NCBI GenBank assembly: GCA_963575745.1
Contig: CAUYUJ010004731.1
Span: 1-64,000, forward strand
Direction: 5' to 3'
DNA: 64,000 nucleotides
Source of the DNA: Prorocentrum cordatum
Lineage: Eukaryota; Sar; Dinophyceae; Prorocentrales; Prorocentraceae
The notes beneath the pieces were generated by a model that saw only the letters and a list, made by a program, of their open reading frames with translations, was not told the DNA's origin and searched no databases. This document shows positions 1 to 9,797 of this stretch, piece by piece (the stretch's first letter is position 1; each line of letters begins with the position of its first letter). The position numbers were made by a program, and so were the translations under genes.

Positions 1-2
1 CG

Positions 3-98
<96 letters not shown>

Positions 99-192
99 TG
101 TGTGCGTGTGTGTGTGTGTGTGTGTGTCTGTCTGTGTGTCTGTGTGTCTGTGTGTCTGTGTGTCTGTGTGTGTGTGTATGTGTGTGTGTGTG
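1..192. repeat. (CGTG)n grading into (GT)n microsatellite
   Basis: Uninterrupted CGTG tetranucleotides at 1-100 change to GT-rich TCTG/TGTG repeats to about 192. The array runs off the left edge. Open frames across it are by-products of the repeat. Confidence 0.95.
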
Positions 193-371
193 CGTATGCC
201 TATGTGGCTTTTTGTTCCTCCTTCTTCGATCGAGCACTGCGCCTGGTGGGGCTCTATGGGCACGCCAGGACGCCTCGCCGCAGCTCGCGGAGCTGGGAGG
301 GTGCGAGCAGGTGGAGCGGCAGGGCCAAGAGCAGGGGCAGGCCTTCTCAGCCCCCCTCGCATGGGAAGGGT

Positions 372-810
372 GAGGACCAGGAGGAGGAGGACCACCAGGA
401 GGAGGAGGAGGAGGAGGAGGAGGAGGAGGAGGAAGAGGAGGACAAGGAGGAGGAGGAGGAGGAGGAGGAGGAGGAGGAGGAGGACGAGGGGGAAGAGGAG
501 GAGGAGAAGGGGATGTGGAACGGTGGGCCCACCCGGCCAGGGCCGCCCTCCGCGCAGCGGGCGAGGCGCACGCGTTCTTTTGCCTGCCGCCCAGCGCGGG
601 GCGGCGCAGAGGCCTCTCCGCGCCTCCTGGCGGTGGGCTTGCCTTCCACCGCCACCACCACAGGCAGGAGGGGGTGGGGGTCCTCCTCCCCCTCCCCCAT
701 CCTCCCAACTCCTCCTCCTCCTCCTCCTCCTCCTCCTCCTCCTCCCCCTCCTCCTCCTCCTCCACCTCCTCGTCCTCGTCCTCGTCCTCCTCCACCTCCT
801 CCAACTTCTA
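372..810. repeat. (AGG)n and complementary (CTC)n tracts
   Basis: AGG-rich tract at about 372-505 and CTC-rich tract at about 700-800. The CTC tract is part of the left arm of the fold-back around RPL36 exon 4; it lies downstream of the gene's stop codon. Confidence 0.9.
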
Positions 811-1076
811 GTGCTGGTGGTGGTGGAAAGCAGGCCCATCATCCTTGCGCCCGGGCGCCGGGCTCTCACGCGCCCTTCTTGCGCAGCGCCGCCAGCGCCT
901 CCGCCATCTCGTCCCTCGTGGGGAAACCAGCATTACGGGGAAATGATGGGCCTGTTCTCCACCACCACCACCACCATAAGTTGGAGGGGGGGAGGTGGAG
1001 GAGGACGAGGAGGAGGAGTAGGAGGACCCCATCCCCCTCCTAGTGATGATGGTGGCAGTGGAAAACAAGCCCACCA
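632..1076. repeat. Fold-back (long inverted repeat) enclosing RPL36 exon 4
   Basis: Left arm 632-844 and right arm 941-1076 are inverted copies. Paired landmarks are 814-844 with 941-973 (about 27 of 30 bases), the CCAACTTCTA near 801-810 with TAAGTTGG near 975-982, the CTC tract with the GGA tract, and the GTGGGCTTG near 634 with CAAGCCCAC near 1066. Exon 4 (866-914) sits in the loop. Arm lengths differ because the internal trinucleotide tracts differ. Confidence 0.8.
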
Positions 1077-2495
1077 GGAAAGGCCTGGAGGTCTCGCGCG
1101 GCCAGGTGGAACCCAATGTAAGTCGGATCCACGTCGGATTCGCGTCAAATTCACGACGCATTGCGCCGGATTTACGCCGGGCTCACGTCGGAATTGGCGT
1201 CGGAACATCTGACGGGGCGGCCGCGCGGACTACATAGTACAACTGTTGCGCGCCGCGCGAGGACTCCAGCATTTTGCTCATAGCCAACAGAACCAACAGA
1301 TACCGATACCGATACCTGCTGCCCGGACCTCTCCCGAGGCGAGTTCCGACCAGAACTTCGAGGCGAAGCCACCGGTGGCGTCGAGGGCCCCCCAGAAGGC
1401 CCAAAGAGGCGAAAACGGGGCAAGGGTAGCAGGATCGATAGCTTTTCCTCCTCTGACGTCATGGTTTGTTCCATACCGAGTCCCCTAAGGTCCCGACCCT
1501 TTCCCCAAGGGCGGCTGTTCATCCCGAGTCGTTCTTTGAACATTCCATTCCGGGGCCCAACGAACGGACCCCAGGGGCCGAACAGGGCCAAAATCCTTCC
1601 GCCATGTCTTTTCCACAACGCCATCATTTCTTGGTGTTGCTCCGCTGACCTCTTCTTCTTGCCACGCTTGTGCGTGCCCAGGCGCTTCTTGGCCACCTTC
1701 AGGGCCCGCTTCAGCGTGGCTGCGGAGCCGACCCTCGTGAGCATCGTTTGTCCGATCACCGATCCTGATTCCCACTGGCGTGGCCTTGGCCCCACTGGCC
1801 GTTTTCCCACCCAGGTGGGGGTCAGATCTGAATGCATATGTATACACCATACATACATACCTACCTACCTATCTACCTACCTACCTACCTACCTACCTAC
1901 CTACCTACATACATACATACATACATACATGCAGACATGCAATCACACATACACACAAGCAAGCATAACAACACACATGCATACAAACATGCATACATAC
2001 ATACACACATACATATATACATACATACATACCTATCGGCATACCTACCTACCTGTCTACCTACCTACATACATACATACATACATGCATACATACATAC
2101 ACACACCTTAATCCATACCTGCACACATGCATACCTACACACATACATGCATGCATACATAAATGCATACATGCATACATACATACACATGCAAATGTGC
2201 ATGCATGCACGCATGCACACATACACATATACATACACACACTTCTATATGCACACGTACACAGCTACACACACGGACACATACAATGGCACGATTCCCT
2301 TGTACATATATGTAAAGTTGTGACTGTTTTGTTTCTGGCCTCAAGGTGCCTTCCAAACCTATGAGGGTGGACTGGTGGAGCTGAGATCCCCGAAGGAGGA
2401 GAACGGAAGAAAGGAAGAAAGAGATGATGATGATGATGACGATGATGCTGATGATGATCATGATGGTGGTGGTGATGACGATGATGATGTTGATT

Positions 2496-2548
<53 letters not shown>

Positions 2549-5500
2549 CGCTCGTCGGAGGCGAATTGCCCCGGCTGCCACATCAACTCATGATCAATAT
2601 TCTTTTTGCAACCCATGCTGCGCAACAGATCGCCTGCCATTTTCTGGATAAGTTTGGGGCCCCGCGTCCCCGTCGGATTGAAACGGAAGTCCAGCCAGTG
2701 GACCTTGCCACGCGCTTTTCTGGAAAAGCTCTCCGAAACCTGTTGGACGCAGACACCCACTTGCGACGTTGCGATGTGACCCAATCGTGGTCTTGCTCGC
2801 TTGCCGCTCTGGTTGCCTGGCAATCTGGGTGTCGCTGCAGATGTAAAAGTCAAGACTGGCATGAAAACAAATCAATTGTCCACCACTGCGTGCCCGCTAC
2901 CTGCTTGAAAGCGCGGTTCCTGCGTAAACAGACCTGCTGCGTCGTCTCGTTCGGCTCGCAGCGGAGCCGAAGTATCCACACAACGGCGTCTATCAACATA
3001 GATCTATGTGGCCTGGCACAGGGGCCACGACGCTACGTTTGCAGCGCAACAACCGCGCAAGTGACCGAGGGCCTTGGGATCCTCACCGTCGGCAGGACAG
3101 CCCAACGAAACCCGAAAGTGTCCTGGAAGACGTTGCTCTCAAAACTGACGCGGCTCGCTGTCATCATCTCCCGGCTGTCCAGCTTCAGGAGCACGCGGTG
3201 CTCGTTCCAATGGGCTGTCCCCACAGCCGCCAGAATGCAAGCTGCGGTGTCCACAGTGGGCGCGACGCCGAACAGGTTGTCGCTCCAGGAGCTGATGGCT
3301 GCCCAACATGAAACCAGTTTCGGCCCAGGATCAGCGGCACGTGCGCGCGGCGAGAGCATCCTCGATGGCAAACTGGGCCAACACACCCGCCGTGGCCGTT
3401 CCCATGTGCAAGCCGCTGACCCGTTTGAACTCTCGCGTCGTCGTGCCCACGACGTCAATGTGGATGAAGGAGGGCTCTGCGCAAGCGGATCGCAGCAACA
3501 CCAGCAGCAGCAAGCTCACGAGAAGTGCCGCGAACGACCAGGCTTCTGGAGACACGGCTGTATCGAATCTGGTCCTGGTGTGCCTTCACGTCCGACATGG
3601 CCACTGCAGCCTCGTTGAACCTATCCTTCCCGATCTCAAAACACCTGCGCTGTCATGGCGAACAGGCCCTGCACCTGCCCGCCTTCCCCGCAACCCAAAA
3701 CGAACCCCGACAAGGAGTGTGAGGAGGCGAACGACACCAGGCAAGGTTCCAGGACCTCTCTGCCATTTGAAGTGGCCTTCAGTCCCACGATCTCCTTTTT
3801 CTTATTGCCGATCGTGCTGGTCAAGGCGACGCCCCACCAGCAGACGTCACTGTTCAAAGCCTCTTCCACGACGGCCTTGGCTCCAGTGGCCCAGCCCGCC
3901 ACGCGTATCGCGGCCACGCGGGCTACGGGCCTGCCTGTCTGGTCAGCCGCCTTGGTGCGGTCATCTGCGACGTTTTCAGCAGGGACCAACCGTCCCAGCA
4001 GTCCCGATGTTTTCAGCAGGGACCGAGCCCAAACATATTCTTAGAACCAAAACGGCAGTCTCAGCCAGAAATGTTCTAAGAACACTTTGCGCAAACCACA
4101 ACCGGTTGTTAGAACATTCTTTGGTGAGCCTATAGACGAGCCCGGACGCTTCGCCACTGCTTGGAACGTTACGAACTTCAGGCTGCACCCAGCGACGCGG
4201 GACCGTCGTAACGGCAAACGGCAGCACTGTCCTCACCCCACTCCGCCGGGGGAGCGCCCCGTCTTTTGCAGAACTCGGCGAAGACCAGGGCAGCGCAAAT
4301 ACCGAAAAGCCGCACACCACGGAGCCCGTCCGACTGAAACCTCCGACGCTGGGAGAGGCTCACGAGCCATCCAAACCCATTCCACCTCTGACCCAGTTCG
4401 TGGCCATGCCCTGCGTCTCCATGATTCCCAGCGGGTTCAGAGCCCTGTAACAGGTTTTTGCGTATCTCGACACGGCGACTTTCGTTGATACCCATTCTCG
4501 ATCTTCCCCTGATGGTCTTGACCCACAGGAGCTCGCAGCAGGCTTTGCGAACCCTCGAGGAACCCACCCGTCGAGTGACGGACACGATATACGAAACCAT
4601 CTGCTCCCAATGGCCGATCGACTGAGAGAATTTCGCCGGTTCGTGGCAACGTGCCTCGCAAAACTGTGGTTTGTTTTAACTCGTCGCGCCGCTCGCAGCC
4701 TGAACATGCTGGGCCAAGGTGCGACGCATCGCTAGCGACAGAAAGGCGCACTGCGGCCGACACCTCGGAGGTCTTCAATTCCTTCCCCAAGGCTACACGA
4801 CCAAAGCATAAATGGCAAGAAGTGCGCTATCGCGCAGGACCATTCGCCATAGCATGGGTCCGTCAATGTGGAGGCCTTGAGGCAAGATGGTCGCCCTACA
4901 TGAGCTCCGTTTGGCCGCGGACTGCTCAGAACAAAATGGAAGGCGACACCGAAGACCCATGATTCGAAGCGCGCCTGTGCACAAGGGCCACGTCTCAAGC
5001 CGGGGGCTCCTGGAATCCGCAGTCTCGTCGCCGAACCAAAACGCGGCCGAATTGCGCGGCCACCGGCGAGCGAGGCCATGGACATCCGCCGAGCGATCTT
5101 CGAAAGCATCGCCGCGCGCTAAATTGCAGGAAAGAACAAACTTAAGCGAAACTGGTTGACTCACTACACGGGCGGCGCTGTAGTGTTGACCGTATGTTGG
5201 GAGTCGCAAAGACAAGCGCCGCGCCGGCCCCTCAGCTCCCCACCTCCGCGATGCAAAGCTGAGGAGACCGACAAGAGACGACGGCAATTGACCTCATCGG
5301 TGACGTCGTATTGTCGCTTCGTTGCTCAGCTTTGCATCGCTGGGGGGAGGGAGGGGGCGCGGGCTGCGCGTTCGCCCTGGCACGGCGACAGATTCGGCTA
5401 CCGCCGCATGGGCGCGCCGCGGCATTTCTGCTTGGATCGCCTCCTGGACGGCGCAATCTGGGGCAGCGCAGTCAGAAACTATAGCACCTGGCGAATATCA

Positions 5501-6226
5501 GGCGACATGTGAAGAAGGTCCATGCGAACAAGCCGATCCCGCACTACACGCCCTTCAGTCGTAGTCTTGCGGGTTTGCGCATGAGCGCAGCAACTGACCA
5601 CGAAGCTTCACGAAGCTCAAGGGCGAGGCCGCACACTGGAGCCGGGGACGCTGGAGCCAGGGCAGAAACACGCACTGCAGACAAACCCAAATCCCCACTC
5701 TCAGCCAATGGCTGCGGAGGACGAGGAAGGAAGGAGAGAGAAGGGAGGAAGGAGGAGGAGGTTGGGGGACGGGGGCTAGCTGGCCCAGTGGGGATGGGGA
5801 TCGGTTGGACGATGCTCACCTCAGCAGCTCGATCATGCGGCGCTCGTAGGGCGCGAAGCCCGCCACCTCGCGCACCACCTCCTTGATCAGCGCGCCGCGC
5901 TGGGACTTCCTCGGGAGGGCACCGACCATGCACCGGTAACTGGACATGCTCGCATCGTGGCAAGAAACAAGACCACGGGAGGATTCGTTCATGTTCGGCC
6001 TACAGGGGCCCTCGCCTGGCCTTGGGACCACCAAAAAACGACTCAGGATGAAAACCCTGTCCCGGGAATGGGTCGAGACCTTCGGGGGTCCGCGCTGCGA
6101 AAGCAGAAAACAGCAACAACCGCAACAACTACAACAACAACACCACCAACAACAGCAGCAGCAACAACAACGAAAACAGCAGCAACGGCAACAGCTACAG
6201 CCACAACCACCACAACGACAACAACC

Positions 6227-6268
<42 letters not shown>

Positions 6269-9200
6269 CCATCCACAACAACAGCATCCACAACAGCATC
6301 CACAACAACAGCATCAGCAACAACAGCAACAACACTACCAGCGGTAACAACAGCAGATCACAGATAAATTAAAACCAGTCGTTCTTATACGCGGGCGTGC
6401 CCATCAACGTGTCCCCCAAACCGTGGATACCAGTCCTCTTCGTCTTCGATCGTATCCCCTTTAGGGGGTATGTCGGTATTCCCTGCCACGTGTAATTGGC
6501 GCAGCTTTTTTAAACAGATAGCGCAGAACTGCTGGAAAGGGGAGAGCCACGTGGAGTGGAGCAGGGGAAGGAAGGTAGGAGGAAAGGTTAGACATGGGAA
6601 GGGAGGGGGAAGATGGAGGACGACGCTCCTAAACAGGAAAACGCTTGAACGGGAGGGGGCCACTGAGGGCTGCAAGGGGCCGGGAAGGGCAGCGAGAGGG
6701 ACACAAAGAGCTACATCGGGGCCACGAAGGTCAGCGAGGGGGCCACGAAAGGCGACCGCGTGGGCACGAACGGCATCGAGGGGCTCAAATAGCGGGGCCA
6801 CGGAAGGCATCGAGGAGGCCACGAAGGCAGCGGCGGGGCCTTCAACTCCGACTGTGGTATCGCGACGTGCAGCGAGGGGCATCGGAACGGGCAAAAAGCG
6901 GCGAAGGGCGACTAAGGGCCTTGTCGGGCGGGTCGGGCGGGCGGACCCTGACGGACGGGTCGATCGGGCGGATCGCGAGTGCGTGAGTCCTGCATAATTC
7001 GCCAGGGAGTCTCGGGCAAGAGCGCGATTCCCAAGAAAACTATGAGAAAGTCCAAAGCGAGAGCGAACTTGCGCGGCGCCTTCGTAAATTGAAAGGACGT
7101 CGAAGGCGAGAGCGCAAATCTTTTCTAAATTGCTAGGAAGTCCCATGCGGGAGCGGGGGGGTGGCAAAACATGGTGAAGAAGTGTCAGGCGGGAGCCGTT
7201 GTTGTTGCTGTTGTTGTAACAGTTCAGGGGCCAGGGGCCCAGTTTGAGCCTCACGACTTTCCCTGATAAAAAACCACGTGCGAGCCCCAGGAAGGGCAAT
7301 TCAATTCACGAATGCCATGTACGCCGGAAGGGGAGGGGACCAACAATAGTTTCTGTTCAGGAATTAGTTAGAACTTAACCACGCTATCAGCAACACCAAC
7401 AACAACAGCAGCAACAACAACAACAATCATTATAAGACTGATCGCAGCTACCTGCTCGCGTGCCATTCAGGACGTATGTCCCCAACCCTCGGTCCCCGCC
7501 CTCTTCGTCTTCGATCGCACCCCCCCTCTTGAGGGCATGTCTTCCTTGCCTGCCGCACGTAGCTGGCGCACTCCCTCAAGCAGCGGAAGCAGGCGGACGC
7601 ACGGGCGCCGATGCCGCGGCCGGAGCGGCCGCGCGCCGCGAGGGCGACGGCGGCTGGGGGGGCCGTAGCCCCGAAGATGTGCAGGTGCAAAGGAGGGCAG
7701 AAGTGAAGAGGTACTGCGGGATGACGAATTTTATCTAAAAAATGGGAGAGAACGATTAAGCAAACAGTTTTCTGCTACTTCTGCACAGGTTTCTGACTGG
7801 AGGAGAACGGTACCAAAAATAGCTTTCCAGCCCGCGGCCGGTTTTTTCGAATCGTCATCCCGGGCGCCGCCGCGTGAACACGACCCCCGGTCATTTATTA
7901 ACCGTCGTCCTCCATTACGGGGGACCCAGATCCCCGACGTCATGATTTTTTCATGACGCGACTCCCAGAGGTCCGGACCCATTCCCCGGGACCGGCTTTT
8001 CATCCCGAGTCGTTTTTTGACGGTCCTGAGGGCCGGTAAGGGCCCCCAGAGGCCGAAGATAGTGAAAAACCTCGCGTCGTGATTTTTTCATGACTCGATG
8101 GGGTCTGGGGAGGGAGAAACATGGAGCACGAGTGAGCCTTGCAGGCGTGTGGCCAGGAGCAGCAGCACAGGGCGGCAGCACCTGCCCCCGGCGTGCCGGG
8201 CGGGCGGGCCCCGACGGGCGGGGCGGGCGGGCGGGCCCGGGAGGCCAGGTCGAGCGGGGGGGGTCGCCACGGCGTCGGCCCATCACGGAGGAGGTTTCGA
8301 GCGATCACGCGATTCCTGAGTAAATTTAAGTCGGGCCTGTCCCCCTACAGGGGGGATCTTGGGCGTAAAACCACACAAATGCTTTAAACAGATCCCCGAA
8401 CGGTTCAAACATAATAAGAAGTCGTCCCCAGACTATTCTTTGCCTATTTTGGAACGTTCCCCCTATACAGGGACAGGCCCGACTTAAAAGAAGATCGTTG
8501 GGACGTCCGATGCGAGAGCGTGCTATCTGTGAGTCCTGCGGGCACGGCGCCACGAGCAACAGGCAACAACAGCCCCAGCAATCGTTCCGGGACTGCTCGC
8601 TCTCATCCGCCCGCGAGGCACTCCACATGTGCAATCGCACCCTCGATACCAGCCCCCCTCGTCTTCGGCCATGCCCCCCTGGGGGTAGATCTTCCTCACC
8701 TGCCGCGCGTACTTGGCGCAGCCCCCCAAAAAAAATTGGAAGGGAGAACGGGGGAGAGGGACAAGGAGGAGGAGGAGAGGGAAGGATGGGAGCACGGCAA
8801 AGACCAGAAGGAGGGGAGTCGGGAGCACCCAGAAGATGGCCGAACCAGACGGACGGGTCTGCCTGGGGAACCCGAATGGGGCGCGTCGGGCGGGCGGGCC
8901 CAGACGTCTGGGTCAAACGGGCGGGTCGCTGAAGCTTTTTTTTTCGGGGGGGGAGGGCGGGTCGCTGAAGCGTCAATCCCGCATGCATCGCGAGGAGGGC
9001 CCGAGCGAAAGCCCAAGTAGATCACAAGGAAATCCGAGGCGAGGGCGTGACTCCTGCGGGTCGAGGGCGCGGCGTCTAGAGAAGTTGCAAAAAGGGCGCC
9101 GCGCGTGAGCGCGACTCCAGGATACATTGAGGAATGACTACCTACCAGACCACCCCAACCCAACCCGAAGACCCATATTTGACCCGAATTTCGGGTTGGG

Positions 9201-9797
9201 GGGGGTACGGGTTTCATGTGATTTGTCAGTGTTCCCCGATCCCCCCCCACTGGAAATCGAGGATACATTTGGGCATTCTGGTTGGGTTGGGGTGGTTTGG
9301 TGGGTGGTGAAGGAAGTCCCGGGCGAGAGCGCGGCTGTGAATACATTGTGAGCAAGTAGCAAGCGGGAACCGTGGTTGCTGCTGTTGTAAACTAGGGGGC
9401 AAGGGCCCAATCTGAGGCGCAAGACTTGCCCTTGAAAAGGACAGGGGGCTGCTCAATTGAAAAACACAATGGGCACTGCGAGGGGGGATCAACAATCATT
9501 ATTCTTCAACAAAATAAGAATTCAAAAAGACAAGGGTCTAGGCACCGACCCTTGCCAGGCTCATCTCGGGCCCAGGATCAGTGTTCCTGCCCAAGCTAAG
9601 AAGGCGTACGTACAGAACCTGGGCCCAGGATGGGCCTGGCCAGGACTGGTGCAGTTGTACACAGGTGGTGCCCTCCGGCTCCTTCCGATGCGGTAGGACG
9701 GCTTGGCCTTCAACGTCCTACGGGTGGTGATAAAGCCCTTGTTCAAGCCCGCGGCAAGGCCCGTGGGCTCCGGCTTGACGTACCCAGGTTTCGCCAT
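866..9797 (-). CDS. RPL36: Ribosomal protein eL36 (large subunit), four exons
   Basis: Structural protein of the cytosolic 60S ribosomal subunit. Coding exons (minus strand) are 9797-9682, 5909-5820, 1733-1650 and 914-866; joined in frame they give 112 residues, close to the 100-110 usual for eL36. Exon 1 starts MAKPGYVKPE and holds the family signature GLNKG; exon 2 encodes REVAGFAPYERRMIELL, the most conserved block; exon 3 gives RALKVAKKRLGTHKRGKKK; exon 4 gives DEMAEALAALRKKGA then TGA. Each junction splits an arginine codon (AG|G). Intron 2 and 3 are GT-AG; intron 1 reads AG|GAGCC...CGAG|GAAG, a GA-AG intron of the sort dinoflagellates allow. The ATG at 9797 follows a pyrimidine-rich stretch and an AG at 9807-9806 that could accept a trans-spliced leader (inference). 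No stop or frameshift is seen. Family identity is near certain; exact junction of intron 1 could move by a few bases because AGGA-like sequence repeats at both ends. Confidence 0.93.
915..1649 (-). other. RPL36 intron 3 (GT-AG), ends inverted
   Basis: A 735-bp intron. The 10-mer GAAATGATGG lies 19 bases inside the donor (minus, 1630-1621) and recurs inverted near the acceptor (plus 940-949). The intron also holds one copy of the 100-bp dispersed repeat at 1454-1595 and the right arm of the fold-back that surrounds exon 4. Confidence 0.75.
1454..1595 (+). repeat. ~100-bp dispersed repeat, copy 1
   Basis: Shares the cores TCATCCCGAGTCGTT and TGACGTCATG with copies at 7935-8068 (plus) and 5985-6100 (minus). 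All three lie in RPL36 introns. No open frame or terminal repeat was recognised. Confidence 0.7.
1850..2320. repeat. (ACAT)n/(ACCT)n tetranucleotide array
   Basis: About 470 bp of ACAT and ACCT units with scattered variation. AT-richer than its surroundings. Long open frames in it are repeat artefacts. Confidence 0.93.
2424..2548. repeat. (GAT)n microsatellite
   Basis: GAT trinucleotides with a few interruptions, directly abutting the 3' end of the decayed minus-strand gene. Confidence 0.95.
2555..5109 (-). pseudogene. Decayed membrane-protein gene nested in RPL36 intron 2
   Basis: I do not recognise the family. Protein-like pieces follow one another on the minus strand but change frame repeatedly: an ATG at 5109 opening a possible targeting sequence (MLSKIARRMSMASLAGGRAI); KTSEVSAAVRLSVASDA near 4780; a hydrophobic stretch near 4320 (RLFGICAALVFAEF); AVVEEALNSDVCWWGVALTS near 3870; a strong membrane segment near 3530 (SFAALLVSLLLLVLL) followed by AEPSFIHIDVVG; SSWSDNLFGVAPTVDTAACI near 3290; and KVHWLDFRFNPTGT near 2690. 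One clear break is near 3640, where a single base in GTGTTTTGAG separates TAQVF from EIGKDRFNEAA. At least five frame changes make it non-functional. It lies in the same orientation as the host gene and seems to lack introns of its own, which suggests a retroposed copy (inference). Confidence 0.45.
5248..5340. other. Hairpin with 16-bp perfect stem
   Basis: GCGATGCAAAGCTGAG at 5248-5263 is the exact reverse complement of 5325-5340. An inner imperfect stem (CGACAA, ACGACG) lengthens the fold to about 35 pairs. It could be a small inverted-repeat element or a small-RNA precursor; the sequence alone does not decide. Confidence 0.6.
5985..6100 (-). repeat. ~100-bp dispersed repeat, copy 3 (inverted)
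   Basis: Reverse-orientation copy of the repeat at 1454-1595 and 7935-8068, recognisable by AACGACTCAGGATGAAAA on the plus strand. It lies about 80 bp upstream of RPL36 exon 2. Confidence 0.7.
6110..7300 (-). repeat. Composite dispersed repeat, copy 1
   Basis: Order on the plus strand: (CAA)n at 6110-6350; a conserved core at 6385-6500 containing CTCTTCGTCTTCGATCGTA; a GGGCCACGAAGG minisatellite at about 6660-6850; GGGCGGGTC repeats near 6925-6970; AGAGCGCGA repeats at 6975-7165; and a terminal block at 7185-7265 with GGGAGCCGTTGTTG. The same order recurs at 8490-9500 and, inverted, at 18775-20335. The (CAA)n / (TTG)n tract is always on the same side of the core, as a retroelement tail would be. 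Confidence 0.7.
7383..7720 (-). repeat. Composite dispersed repeat, copy 2 (partial)
   Basis: A CAA-rich tract at 7383-7430 is followed by the conserved core at 7468-7600 (CTCTTCGTCTTCGATCGCA). The minisatellite section is absent. Confidence 0.65.
7935..8068 (+). repeat. ~100-bp dispersed repeat, copy 2
   Basis: Carries TCATCCCGAGTCGTTTTTTG and GACGTCATGATTTTTTC like the copy at 1454-1595; a second GTCGTGATTTTTTCATGAC follows at 8073-8092. Confidence 0.7.
8326..8487. mobile_element. Small inverted-repeat transposon flanked by TTAA, copy 1
   Basis: The 154-bp segment 8330-8483 begins GTCGGGCCTGTCCC and ends with its reverse complement, and is bordered by TTAA at 8326-8329 and 8484-8487. TTAA duplication is the mark of piggyBac-type insertion, so this could be a non-autonomous piggyBac-like MITE (inference). 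No coding capacity. Confidence 0.6.
8490..9500 (-). repeat. Composite dispersed repeat, copy 3
   Basis: CAACAACAG tract near 8560, conserved core at 8627-8730 (CTCGTCTTCGGCCATG), GGGCGGGC repeats at 8885-8960, AGAGCG repeats at 8990-9350 and terminal block at 9360-9480 with GGGAACCGTGGTTG. It is interrupted by the transposon at 9135-9310. Confidence 0.68.
9135..9310. mobile_element. 176-bp MITE with 31-bp TIRs and 5-bp target duplication
   Basis: Left terminal repeat 9135-9165 and right 9280-9310 are inverted copies with 4 mismatches in 31; the inner 16 bases (CCACCCCAACCCAACC) match perfectly. AGGAA precedes (9130-9134) and follows (9311-9315). Removing the element and one AGGAA restores the host repeat motif GAGGAAGTCCC. 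No open frame: a non-autonomous DNA transposon. Confidence 0.85.

Larger units (their letters stand above)
1734..5819 (-). other. RPL36 intron 2 (GT-AG), introner-like ends
   Basis: A 4086-bp intron. The donor side reads GTGAGCATCGT (5819-5809, minus) and the acceptor side carries the same 11-mer in inverse orientation (plus 1737-1747); similarity continues through CCGATC and CCCACTGG. The same end sequence occurs in the 192-bp segment at 13282-13473, so the two belong to one introner-like family. A decayed gene lies inside on the same strand. Confidence 0.82.
5910..9681 (-). other. RPL36 intron 1 (GA-AG), ends inverted
   Basis: A 3772-bp intron. Its two ends are imperfect inverted repeats: the 10-mer GGAGGGCACC lies just inside the donor (minus, 9676-9667) and its complement just inside the acceptor (plus-strand copy at 5914-5923), followed on both sides by ACC, TG and AACTG at matching spacing. 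Folding would bring the splice sites together. The intron holds the (CAA)n tract, three copies of a composite repeat, and two small inverted-repeat transposons. Confidence 0.8.

Noticed and set aside
2-1212. Long open frames of Cys/Val/Arg, poly-Glu and poly-Pro at the left edge
   Set aside because: They translate CGTG, AGG and CTC microsatellites and shift frame freely; the real coding exon there is the 49-bp RPL36 exon 4 on the minus strand.
2566-3618. 350-codon plus-strand frame
   Set aside because: It runs opposite to the decayed minus-strand gene, and the protein-like segments with membrane helices are on the minus strand.
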